From Bacteroidaceae bacterium (lineage in GTDB: Bacteria > Bacteroidota > Bacteroidia > Bacteroidales > Bacteroidaceae): a stretch of 39,249 nucleotides of DNA. The stretch is taken from contig JAGCVH010000014.1 in the NCBI GenBank assembly GCA_017962495.1, positions 1 to 39,249 of the forward strand, written 5' to 3'. Positions 25,097-32,532 of the stretch are shown here, in pieces. The notes under the pieces were generated by a model. That model saw nothing but the letters and a program-made list of their open reading frames with translations, was not told the origin of the DNA and did no database searches. The position numbers were made by a program, and so were the translations under genes. How positions within the stretch are numbered: position 1 is the stretch's first letter; each line of letters begins with the position of its first letter.

Positions 25097-28000
25097 TTAG
25101 AAGTTGATATTAACACCGAACAAATAGGTACGAGTGCGAGGATAGGTGCTCTGGCGCCAATCGATACCAGGTTGCAAGCCACCGAGATTGATTTCTGGAT
25201 CGTTACCGTTATAGCCCGTAATTGTGAATACATTGTTTACGGTAGCATAGAGACGCAGATTCTGAATCCAGTCACCCAGACGACCGAAGTCATAACCCAG
25301 AGTCAGGGCAGACAGACGCAGGTAGCTTCCCTTTTCCAGATAACGAGTCGAGGGATACTGTGAGTTGGTGTCGTTGATACGAGTGGGGTCTTCCAGTACT
25401 TGGTCGTACAGAGACTTCAGTCCGTTCTTACCATTCTTCACATTGGTCATGTTGCTGTAGTAAGCTTCCTTAGCGTTGAAGATTTTGTTTCCACCCACGC
25501 CTTGGAAGAATGCACTCAGTGACCACTTCTTCCATGTCAGCGAGTTACTCCAGCTGAAGACAACCTTCGGCTGTGCACTGCCTGCCTTGCGATAGTCGCT
25601 TTCGTCGGGGCTGGTGGTGGTGCCTACCAGATTACCGTCGGCATCGTAATCGTTGAAGACAGAGACACCATTTTCGTTATAACCGGCCCATTCGGGCATA
25701 TAGAACTGACCGATGGGGCAGCCTTCCATAATGCGCTGAACATTGGAGTTGGTCACTCCACCGATGTCAGTATTACCCATGTTGATGTAAGGAACGGAGA
25801 ATTCGTCATTCGAAATCTTCTCTACCTTATTCTTATTGTGTGACAGTGTGAATGTGGTGTTCCACTGGAACTCCTTACCCTGAACGGGGATGGCATTGAT
25901 GGTCAACTCGACACCGCGGTTGGTAATCTCACCCACGTTGGCAGTTAGGGTTCCATAGGGATAACGACTCAATCTTACAGGATAACCATAGATAAGGTCT
26001 GTGGTCTTCTTGTAGTAGTACTCAATGGTACCGCCTAAGCGTCCACCCAAGAACTCCATGTCGAGACCAGTGTTGAACATACCAGTGCGCTCCCACTTCA
26101 ATTTGTCATTTGCATTCTTAGTTGCAGCCAAGGCCTTGTAATCCTTTGTTACGCCAGATTCATCGGTGTACTGGAAGAAAGATCCATTCCAACCGTAGGT
26201 CAACAGGGCTGTATAGGCATCGAAGCCCAGTGAGTTACCGCTGACACCATAACCAATGCGGAACTTTAGGTCATCAAATATGTTTTGGTCTTGCATGAAC
26301 TTCTCTTCGATGATGCGCCATGCAAACGAAGCCGAAGGGAAGTAACCCCAGCGGTTGTCCTTACCGAAAGCAGAGCTACCGTCGCGACGGATGGTTGCTT
26401 GGAACAGGTAGCGGTTGTCGTAGGCATAGTTTGCACGAGCATAGAAGCTAATCATACGCAGTGTGGAGAGCTGATGGCTGATGATGCCAGTCATGTCAAT
26501 GTTGTTTGCCATGCCCAGGTTGTAGTACAAAAGTGCATCATCATAGAAGTTGTTGACCGTCAGTCCGAAACCATCGCTGTGATCCTGCTGTTCCCAGCTG
26601 TAACCAGCCATCAAGGCCAGCTTGTGCTTGTCGTTCCAAGTGTGGCCATAGTTGGCATAGACTTCCATCTGCTTATCAATGTCGTTGATGGTGCTTCGGC
26701 TTGCGCGGCCGTGTTGCGACTTATAGATTTGCGACTGGGTGGAGTTGTAATTGTTATAAATCCACTGCTTATTCTGGTAACTGAAGTTCATGTTAAGGTC
26801 TAAGCCTTCAACGATGTGTGCAGTCAACTTACCCACACCATGCAACATCTTCTCGGTGGTGTTGTAACGGTCCTCATTAATGATGCTCAGGGGGTTGTAG
26901 TTCTGCGAGATGCTCAGGTTCTCATACCAAGAACCGTCGGCATTGCGAACGGGAACCAGCGGATTGTAGTAGTACATAGCATCGATGGCGTCGGTACCAG
27001 ATACTGAATTGCCACCTCCAACGGCTTCATTGCTGTGGTTGTTCTTAACACTACCATTCAAGCTGATAGAGAGATCGATGTGGTCTTTCAGGAACGAAGT
27101 TTGCACGAAGGTGCGAGCCGTCACGTGGTTCATGTCAGAGCCTCGAACAACACCTTGCTTGTCCAAGTAGTTGAGGCTGGCGCTGTATGAGGTCTTGTTA
27201 TGACCACCGTTGATGCTTATGCCATGACTGTGGGTAAATGCTGCTCGCAAGCCTTCATCTTGCCAATTGGTGTTGGCGGGGTTAGCTGCATCATAATATG
27301 TCGATAGGTTGTAACCTGCGCGGTTTCCGAAATCAAGCAATTGGGAAGCTGACATCATGTCCAGCGTCTTCATGGCCTTGTCGGCAGCAACGAAACCAGA
27401 GTAGGTGACATTGGTACGACCTGACTTCGAACCCTTCTTTGTGGTAACGATGATGACACCGTTGGCAGCCTTTGAACCATAGATGGCAGTGGCGGTAGCG
27501 TCACGCAATACATCGATGCTCTCGATATCCTCAGGAGCAACAAGACTCATGCTTACACCGGGTACACCGTCAACAACGTAATAAGGCTCCATAGCAGCAC
27601 CTTCGCGTAGTGATGATGCACCACGCAGTGAGATGCTGGCAGCACCATTGGGGTCGCTGGTGTTGGTAATAACCAAGCCGGGCACCTTACCCTGCAACAT
27701 CTGCTCGGGGCTGGTGACTACGGCAATGTCCATGTCTTGAGGACGGAGGGACGTGATGGAGGAAGCCACCTCCTTGCGGGCCAAGCTACCGTAACCGATG
27801 ACAACCACGTCGTTCAGCGTCTTGGCATCCTCAGTCATCATGATGTTCATAGGCTTACCATCAACGGCAACTGTCTTTTCTGTAAAGCCCATGAAACTGA
27901 AGACCAGGCTCTGGCCCTTGTTGGCACGGATAGAGAACTTTCCGTTGGCGTCGGTCATGGCAACGTTGTTTGTACCTTTGACCTGTACTTTCGTACCGGC

Positions 28001-28135
28001 GAGAGGTTCGCCCAGGTCGTCCTTAACGACACCTGTCACGGTTTGTTGCGCAAGAGCAACAACCGAGTTCACGAAGAGGAATGCAAGCACGAACGCCCAA
28101 CGCAGACCTCTTCGGTTCTTGTTTGTGTTAGTCAT
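25097..28135 (-). CDS. SusC/RagA family TonB-linked outer membrane transporter
   Basis: The 1012-aa protein has a signal peptide (WAFVLAFLFVNSVVALAQ), then a carboxypeptidase-regulatory-like domain (about 30-110, TVTGVVKDDLGEPLAGTKVQVKG). A TonB plug follows, with the VVVIGYG motif and the SusC signature around GAASISLRGASS and DVLRDATATAIYGSKAANGVIIVTTKKG. The C-terminal beta-barrel ends in a terminal aromatic (YLFGVNINF). It imports oligosaccharides captured by the neighbouring SusD. It is the first gene of the susC-susD-GH92 transcript. No HTCS, ECF sigma or anti-sigma gene is adjacent, so the regulator of this locus is not visible. Confidence 0.96.
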   Translation of the reverse strand: MTNTNKNRRGLRWAFVLAFLFVNSVVALAQQTVTGVVKDDLGEPLAGTKVQVKGTNNVAMTDANGKFSIRANKGQSLVFSFMGFTEKTVAVDGKPMNIMMTEDAKTLNDVVVIGYGSLARKEVASSITSLRPQDMDIAVVTSPEQMLQGKVPGLVITNTSDPNGAASISLRGASSLREGAAMEPYYVVDGVPGVSMSLVAPEDIESIDVLRDATATAIYGSKAANGVIIVTTKKGSKSGRTNVTYSGFVAADKAMKTLDMMSASQLLDFGNRAGYNLSTYYDAANPANTNWQDEGLRAAFTHSHGISINGGHNKTSYSASLNYLDKQGVVRGSDMNHVTARTFVQTSFLKDHIDLSISLNGSVKNNHSNEAVGGGNSVSGTDAIDAMYYYNPLVPVRNADGSWYENLSISQNYNPLSIINEDRYNTTEKMLHGVGKLTAHIVEGLDLNMNFSYQNKQWIYNNYNSTQSQIYKSQHGRASRSTINDIDKQMEVYANYGHTWNDKHKLALMAGYSWEQQDHSDGFGLTVNNFYDDALLYYNLGMANNIDMTGIISHQLSTLRMISFYARANYAYDNRYLFQATIRRDGSSAFGKDNRWGYFPSASFAWRIIEEKFMQDQNIFDDLKFRIGYGVSGNSLGFDAYTALLTYGWNGSFFQYTDESGVTKDYKALAATKNANDKLKWERTGMFNTGLDMEFLGGRLGGTIEYYYKKTTDLIYGYPVRLSRYPYGTLTANVGEITNRGVELTINAIPVQGKEFQWNTTFTLSHNKNKVEKISNDEFSVPYINMGNTDIGGVTNSNVQRIMEGCPIGQFYMPEWAGYNENGVSVFNDYDADGNLVGTTTSPDESDYRKAGSAQPKVVFSWSNSLTWKKWSLSAFFQGVGGNKIFNAKEAYYSNMTNVKNGKNGLKSLYDQVLEDPTRINDTNSQYPSTRYLEKGSYLRLSALTLGYDFGRLGDWIQNLRLYATVNNVFTITGYNGNDPEINLGGLQPGIDWRQSTYPRTRTYLFGVNINF

Positions 28136-28179
28136 AATTTGTTATTAGAATGTTGTTAATAAAAATAACTTAAACTTTG

Positions 28180-28210
28180 CAAATTTATATTTTATTAAGT
28201 GATTACCCAA
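28180..28210 (-). promoter_or_regulatory. susC promoter
   Basis: On the minus strand, TTG (28210-28208), a 20-bp spacer and TAAATTTG (28187-28180) fit the Bacteroidetes promoter, giving a leader of about 38 nt. It is divergent from the sialidase promoter in a 135-bp intergenic region. Confidence 0.65.
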
Positions 28211-28230
28211 GTTTTTATACATTTTTTTAC

Positions 28231-28238
28231 TATATTTG
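28231..28238 (+). promoter_or_regulatory. -7 element of the sialidase gene
   Basis: TATATTTG matches TAnnTTTG 32 bp before the ATG at 28271. The two divergent promoters nearly share their upstream regions, so one regulator could control both sides. Confidence 0.5.
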
Positions 28239-28270
28239 TCCCAGAATCTATGTAAAAATCGAGTTATATC

Positions 28271-29524
28271 ATGAAAAGAATCCTTGTTTCGAGCCTTATT
28301 GTCTGCTTTTTCTCTGTTGGAAGGGCACAGACGGAATTATTTACGACCGCCACAGAGCAATCGATTCCTTATCGCATCCCCGCCATTGCTATGGTGAAGG
28401 ATGGTTCGCTTGTGGCTGTCAGCGATTATCGTTACTGCCGTTTTGATATTGGTGCAGGCCGAATTGATTTTCATTTCTGCCGTTCGACCGATAATGGTCG
28501 CACATGGGGCGAAATCTATTCGCCAGCGACGATGCAAGGCGATGGTGACCTTACACCTGGCCATCAGGAGGCAGGCTTTGGCGATGCAGCTATTGTGGCC
28601 GACCGCAAGTCGAAGCGTGTGTTGTTAATCTCCTGTTCTGGTGGCCCATTATTCGGGCAGAGCACCATTGAGCATCATCAGGGAATGGCTCGATTCTATT
28701 CGGAAGACGGAGGAAAGACATGGGGTAAACCTACATATATTGGCGAAGAGACCATCTATCAGCCCTTGGCTGCAGGGAAGTATGGTGCCATCAAGGCGTG
28801 GTTCGTAGGCAGTGGGCGCATTTTCCAAAGCCGTACGGTTAGGGTAGGGAAGTACTATCGTCTTTATTGTGCTGGCGTCTCTCGCAATGAAGGAGGTAAT
28901 GCCAACTGGGTCATCTACTCCGACGATTTCGGAGAGTCGTGGCAGGTGTTAGGCGGATGTGATGCTTCGCCCGTACCAGGTGGCGATGAGCCAAAATGCG
29001 AAGAACTGCCTGATGGACGTCTGCTTATAAGCAGTCGCGCCTGGGGTGGGCGATACTATAACATCTTCACGTTTACCGATGTGCGTCGTGCCGAGGGAAC
29101 TTGGGCTAAAATGGCCTTTAGTGGGAATACTAATCATGGTGTGGAGGCTGACCAGAACTCGTGTAACGGCGAGGTTATGCTTGTTCCCGTTCGTCGTATA
29201 AGTGACAAAAGCAAGACTTATCTGTTACTACAGAGCCTTCCCTTCGGTCCCGGTCGCTCACACGTAGGCATTTGGTATAAGGAACTATCCTCTCCGTCCG
29301 ATTATGCTACGCCTGAAGCTTTGGCTGCAAACTGGACAGGCCGTTATCAGGTTACTCAACTCCCTTCGGCATATAGCACTATGATTATGCAACGTGACCG
29401 CTCATTGGGATTCTTCTATGAGGAAGAGACTCATTGCGGCACCAAGGGAGGAGGCTATACGATGGTTTATCGCAATCTCACCATCGAAGAGATTACCGAT
29501 GGGAAATATAAGGCTCGAAAGTAG
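28271..29524 (+). CDS. Exo-alpha-sialidase (GH33)
   Basis: The 417-aa secreted enzyme has signal peptide MKRILVSSLIVCFFSVGRA. The YRIP motif (Y34-P37) provides the first catalytic arginine. Three Asp-boxes are visible: STDNGRTW (72-79), SEDGGKTW (144-151) and SDDFGESW (216-223), the mark of the six-bladed sialidase fold. It cleaves terminal sialic acids from host glycoconjugates. It lacks additional carbohydrate-binding domains. Divergence from susC, next to GH92 and GH89 genes, fits desialylation as a first step of N-glycan or mucin breakdown. Confidence 0.93.
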   Translation: MKRILVSSLIVCFFSVGRAQTELFTTATEQSIPYRIPAIAMVKDGSLVAVSDYRYCRFDIGAGRIDFHFCRSTDNGRTWGEIYSPATMQGDGDLTPGHQEAGFGDAAIVADRKSKRVLLISCSGGPLFGQSTIEHHQGMARFYSEDGGKTWGKPTYIGEETIYQPLAAGKYGAIKAWFVGSGRIFQSRTVRVGKYYRLYCAGVSRNEGGNANWVIYSDDFGESWQVLGGCDASPVPGGDEPKCEELPDGRLLISSRAWGGRYYNIFTFTDVRRAEGTWAKMAFSGNTNHGVEADQNSCNGEVMLVPVRRISDKSKTYLLLQSLPFGPGRSHVGIWYKELSSPSDYATPEALAANWTGRYQVTQLPSAYSTMIMQRDRSLGFFYEEETHCGTKGGGYTMVYRNLTIEEITDGKYKARK

Positions 29525-29786
29525 GTCCTTAATTCTTTATGCGTCTCGCGCGTGCGTCACATATTTTTTTTTCTTGCAAAAATCTACAGAATCTACTGCA
29601 TGAGGGGTCTAATAGCCTGATAGCCAATGCGATGCAATGCAGTAGATTCGTTTTCAAATCTACTGCAAATCAGCTGATTTTTGGTAAAAACAGGGGTTGA
29701 AGGCTTACATGTCAGTTGCAAAAGACCTCCTTCTATGACAACCTCCAATAAGAAGTGAGGTGCGCTACGCTATTGACCGAGTGAAA
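29525..29786. other. Non-coding region after the sialidase gene
   Basis: No ORF is supported. A T-rich run (about 29563-29574) follows a GC-rich CGCGCG stretch and might end sialidase transcription, but no clean stem is visible. It contains the AATCTACTGCA repeats described separately. Confidence 0.5.
29590..29667. repeat. AATCTACTGCA direct/inverted repeat cluster
   Basis: AATCTACTGCA occurs at 29590-29600 and 29657-29667, and its reverse complement at 29638-29648; a partial copy starts at 29581. The inverted copy can pair with either neighbour: an 11-bp hairpin with an 8-nt loop (29638-29667), or a 12-bp stem with the upstream copy. The two alternative structures are mutually exclusive. 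Confidence 0.6.
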
Positions 29787-29872
29787 GTAACACTTGTGAT
29801 ACATATTTGTAACACTAATGTTACACGAGAGTAACACCTGTGATACACGAAGGTAACACCTGTGATACAACC
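29787..29872. repeat. Four iteron-like 22-bp repeats
   Basis: Units start at 29787, 29809, 29831 and 29853, exactly 22 bp apart, each opening with GTAACAC. Three continue as (C/T)TGTGATACA. Each core GTAACAC-CT-GTGATAC is nearly a dyad. The period of about two helical turns would put protein-binding sites on one face of the DNA. Units are contiguous without unique spacers, so this is not a CRISPR array. Confidence 0.7.
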
Positions 29873-30005
29873 CCATGATTGTGGGAGCTGGTGACATCGT
29901 AATATTGTGCGTGCAGCGTCTCTTGCCCGACCGTTTTCTTTCAACTATGTTATGGACACGTCTTCATTAATCGTGCGCATGCATGCGAAAAAAAATAAAG
30001 AAAGT
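29873..30005. other. Non-coding region upstream of the rplM promoters
   Basis: There is no convincing gene. A short ATG frame near 29875 of about 31 codons lacks supporting features. A perfect 12-bp palindrome CGCATGCATGCG lies at 29976-29987, followed by an A-rich run. Confidence 0.5.
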
Positions 30006-30037
30006 TTTGGTCAATCCGGATAAATATCGTACCTTTA
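30006..30037 (+). promoter_or_regulatory. Upstream promoter of the rplM-tsf cluster (P2)
   Basis: TTTG (30006-30009), a 20-bp spacer and TACCTTTA (30030-30037) fit the consensus except the last base of the -7 box. Transcripts from here would carry about 75 nt more leader than those from P1. Confidence 0.5.
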
Positions 30038-30080
30038 AACTACGTTTTTAGGTACTTTCGCTCGGAAATACACAAAAATA

Positions 30081-30112
30081 TTTGGTATTTCGCTCACTTA
30101 TTCGTACCTTTG
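30081..30112 (+). promoter_or_regulatory. Main promoter of the rplM-tsf cluster (P1)
   Basis: TTTG (30081-30084), a 20-bp spacer and TACCTTTG (30105-30112) form a perfect Bacteroidetes promoter. It gives a leader of about 130 nt to the rplM start at 30252. Confidence 0.8.
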
Positions 30113-30251
30113 CACGCCGATTATTATCAGGGGTACCCCTCTGAGCGTATCCTTCTGCGTGTGAATAGCCCGTTTCCATTGGCCTGGACGAGTGGTTCGT
30201 GAATCGCGGAGAAACCTAATAAGTAGTAACGAAATAAGATTTAAAACTAAA
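30113..30251 (+). promoter_or_regulatory. Long structured 5' leader of rplM
   Basis: About 130 nt separate P1 from the rplM ATG. A hairpin pairs TCAGGGG with CCCC(T)CTGA around 30127-30144 over a 3-nt loop, and the sequence AGGGGTACCCCT is palindromic. Further GC-rich segments follow to about 30215, then an A/T-rich tract before the ATG. Length and structure suggest an autoregulatory r-protein leader, but no known leader family was recognised. Confidence 0.35.
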
Positions 30252-30713
30252 ATGGACACACTGAGTCAGAAGACCGTAAACGTGAACAAGGTAACCGCAA
30301 CCAAGGAGTGGGTCGTAGTTGACGCCTCCGATCAGGTTTTGGGTCGCTTGTGCACTAAGGTCGCAAAATTGTTGAGAGGTAAGTACAAGCCCAACTTCAC
30401 TCCTCATGTGGATTGTGGCGATAACGTAATTATTGTAAATGCAGAAAAGATTGTCCTCACGGGCTCTAAAATGACCGATCGCGAATATCTGCGCTACTCT
30501 GGTTATCCCGGTGGTCAGAAGGTTAGCACTCCCGCTGAAATCCTTGCTAAGAAGAACGGTGCTGAGAAGCTGCTCCGCAAGGTAGTCAAGGGTATGCTCC
30601 CCAAGAACAAGTTGGCACGCCAGATCCTCGACAACCTCTACATTTACGAAGGCCCTGAGCACAAGCATCAGGCTCAAAGCCCCAAGACAATTGATATTAA
30701 CCAGTACAAATAA
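30252..30713 (+). CDS. rplM: 50S ribosomal protein L13
   Basis: The 153-aa protein carries the L13 signature stretch WVVVDASDQVLGRLCTKVAK, the YSGYPGG(Q) motif and VKGMLPKNKLARQIL. The frame is open to 30192, but the ATG at 30252 (MDTLSQKTVNV) gives the normal length and follows an A-rich tract. It is the first gene of the Bacteroidetes order rplM-rpsI-rpsB-tsf. Confidence 0.96.
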   Translation: MDTLSQKTVNVNKVTATKEWVVVDASDQVLGRLCTKVAKLLRGKYKPNFTPHVDCGDNVIIVNAEKIVLTGSKMTDREYLRYSGYPGGQKVSTPAEILAKKNGAEKLLRKVVKGMLPKNKLARQILDNLYIYEGPEHKHQAQSPKTIDINQYK

Positions 30714-30738
30714 TAAATAAAAGGAATGAAAGGGAATA

Positions 30739-30840
30739 AAAAGGTAGTTAAAAGGTAGTTAAAAGGACGATACATTTGTTACTTTGACTTCCGAGGCCAG
30801 AGGCCGATAACTCCCCTTTAACTCCTCTATAATTCCGATA
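30739..30840 (+). repeat. Duplicated intergenic element, copy 1 (before rpsI)
   Basis: The 41-bp core 30739-30779 matches 31460-31500 with one mismatch. It holds two GGTAGTTAAAA units and a TACATTTG -7-like box (30771-30778). Downstream AACTCCCCTTTAACTCC strings are partly complementary to the GGTAGTTAAAAGG units, so a large imperfect hairpin is possible. Confidence 0.6.
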
Positions 30841-30853
30841 AAAAACAAAACAG

Positions 30854-31240
30854 ATGGAAGTAGTTAATGCACTTGGTCGCCGTAAGAGCGCCGTTGCCCG
30901 CATCTATGTAACAGAGGGTACGGGTAAGATTACCATCAACAAGCGTGACCTCACTGAATATTTCCCCAGCTCTATCCTGCAGTTCGTGGTTAAGCAACCC
31001 CTGACTACGGTTGATGCTGTCGAGAAGTACGACATCAAAGTTAATCTCGCAGGTGGCGGCTACACTGGCCAATCTCAGGCTCTGCGCCTGGCTATTGCAC
31101 GCGCACTGGTGAAGATCAACGCCGAGGACAAGAAGGCACTCCGTGCCGAAGGCTTTATGACACGCGACAGCCGCGAGGTAGAGCGTAAAAAGCCCGGACG
31201 TCCCAAGGCACGTCGTCGCTTCCAGTTCAGCAAGCGTTAA
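30854..31240 (+). CDS. rpsI: 30S ribosomal protein S9
   Basis: The 128-aa protein begins MEVVNALGRRKSAVARIYV and ends RRRFQFSKR; the C-terminal SKR tail, which reaches the P-site tRNA, is typical of S9. GGGYTGQSQALRLAIARAL is the family signature. It follows rplM by 140 bp containing a repeat element with a promoter-like box. Confidence 0.97.
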   Translation: MEVVNALGRRKSAVARIYVTEGTGKITINKRDLTEYFPSSILQFVVKQPLTTVDAVEKYDIKVNLAGGGYTGQSQALRLAIARALVKINAEDKKALRAEGFMTRDSREVERKKPGRPKARRRFQFSKR

Positions 31241-31578
31241 TATATATACCATTATATAATAACGCGCACGCGAGTAACTGGATACTGTGTTTAGCATCTA
31301 AACCCGCGAGACTCTCATTAATCGGGGAGACTACCCGCGAGTTGATTCTAAAAGCATTTGGTAAAAGGCTTTAGCCATTAGCCTTTAGCCTTTAGCCGTG
31401 AAGCAAAAGAAAGAATTAAAAAGAAAGTAAACATTAACCGAAGGGCATAGAAGGGAAAGAAAAGGTAGTTAAAAGGTAGTGAAAAGGACGATACATTTGT
31501 CCCTTTAACTCCTGAGTCCAAAGGCATTTAACTCCCCTTTAACTCCCCTTCAACTCCCCTAAAAAAACAAAGAACAAA
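31241..31578 (+). repeat. Intergenic region rpsI-rpsB with duplicated element copy 2
   Basis: The 338 bp hold no ORF. Features seen are two ACCCGCGAG direct copies (about 31303-31342), a TTAGCCTTTAGCC repeat (about 31371-31400), and copy 2 of the GGTAGTTAAAA element (core 31460-31500) with TACATTTG at 31492-31499. Three or four AACTCCCCTT units follow to about 31560. The TACATTTG could be the rpsB promoter, with a leader of about 70 nt. Confidence 0.6.
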
Positions 31579-32403
31579 ATGTCAAGAACAAACTTTGACC
31601 AACTCCTCGAGGCAGGCTGTCACTTTGGCCACCTCAAGAGAAAATGGGACCCCGCCATGGCTCCTTACATCTTTATGGAGCGCAATGGTATTCACATTAT
31701 CGACTTGCACAAGACTGTAGCTAAGATTGACGAGGCTGCAGAGGCTATGAAGCAGATTGCCAAGAGCGGCAAGAAGATACTGTTCGTTGCTACCAAGAAA
31801 CAGGCCAAGAGCGTCATCGCCGAGAAGGCTACGCAGGTTGGTATGCCTTATGTTATCGAGCGTTGGCCCGGTGGCATGCTCACCAACTTCCCCACCATCC
31901 GCAAGGCTGTGAAGAAGATGACCACCATCGACAAGCTTCTTGCCGACGGCACTTATAGCAACCTCTCTAAGCGTGAGCTTCTGCAGGTTACTCGCCAGCG
32001 TGCCAAGTTGGAGAAGAACCTTGGTTCTATTGCCGACCTGAACCGTCTGCCCAGCGCACTCTTCGTAGTTGACGTACTCAAGGAGCAGATTGCTGTTCGC
32101 GAGGCCAATCGTCTGGGTATCCCCGTCTTCGCTATCGTTGACACCAACAGCAACCCCGACAATATCGACTTCATGATTCCTGCTAACGATGATTCTGCAA
32201 AGAGCATCGAGGTTATTCTCGACGCTTGCATCGCAGCCATCAACGAAGGTCTGGAAGAGCGTAAGGTAGAGAAGGCTGATGCCGATGCTGCCGCTGCCAG
32301 TCAGAAGGACGGTAAGGGCGAAGAAGAGGCTGAGGACGTTGAGGACGCAGCCGAAGAGGCACAGGAAGAGGCTCCTGCTGTAGAAGAAGAGGCCGCTGAA
32401 TAA
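31579..32403 (+). CDS. rpsB: 30S ribosomal protein S2
   Basis: The 274-aa protein has the S2 hallmarks GCHFGHLKRKWDPAMAPYIF, TKKQAK, ERWPGGMLTNFPTIRKAV and DTNSNPDNIDFMIPANDDSAKSI. After about residue 232 there is an acidic, alanine-rich tail (EEEAEDVEDAAEEAQEE), longer than in E. coli S2 and common in Bacteroidetes. Its stop TAA overlaps the left end of a REP-like element. tsf follows, as in most bacteria. Confidence 0.97.
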   Translation: MSRTNFDQLLEAGCHFGHLKRKWDPAMAPYIFMERNGIHIIDLHKTVAKIDEAAEAMKQIAKSGKKILFVATKKQAKSVIAEKATQVGMPYVIERWPGGMLTNFPTIRKAVKKMTTIDKLLADGTYSNLSKRELLQVTRQRAKLEKNLGSIADLNRLPSALFVVDVLKEQIAVREANRLGIPVFAIVDTNSNPDNIDFMIPANDDSAKSIEVILDACIAAINEGLEERKVEKADADAAAASQKDGKGEEEAEDVEDAAEEAQEEAPAVEEEAAE

Positions 32404-32527
32404 CCTCCCCCTAAGCCCCCTCCGAAAGAGGGGGAAAAAGGGAGAATAATGAATAATTATAATAAACGTGCCGCATCCCCCCACTAAAGGGCGCGGCCCC
32501 CTCCTTGGGAGGGGGAAGGGGGAGGTT
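32402..32527. repeat. 126-bp composite GC-rich element between rpsB and tsf
   Basis: The ends are inverted repeats, AACCTCCCCC (32402-32411) and GGGGGAGGTT (32518-32527). Inside are CCCCCTCC/GAGGGGG and CCCCCTCC-TT-GGGAGGGGG hairpins. The element overlaps the rpsB stop codon and supplies a purine-rich GGAGG 7 bp before the tsf ATG, so it may affect tsf translation or transcript processing. Confidence 0.65.
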
Positions 32528-32532
32528 GAATT

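Noticed and set aside
29787-29872. Possible CRISPR array
   Set aside because: The 22-bp units are contiguous with no unique spacers, and no cas genes are in the window.
29875-29970. Short ORF of about 31 codons
   Set aside because: It has no signal peptide, motif or convincing promoter of its own and lies in repeat-rich non-coding DNA.
30113-30251. Possible tRNA or other known RNA gene before rplM
   Set aside because: No cloverleaf or acceptor-stem pairing could be drawn around GGTTCGTGAATC; it reads better as an mRNA leader.
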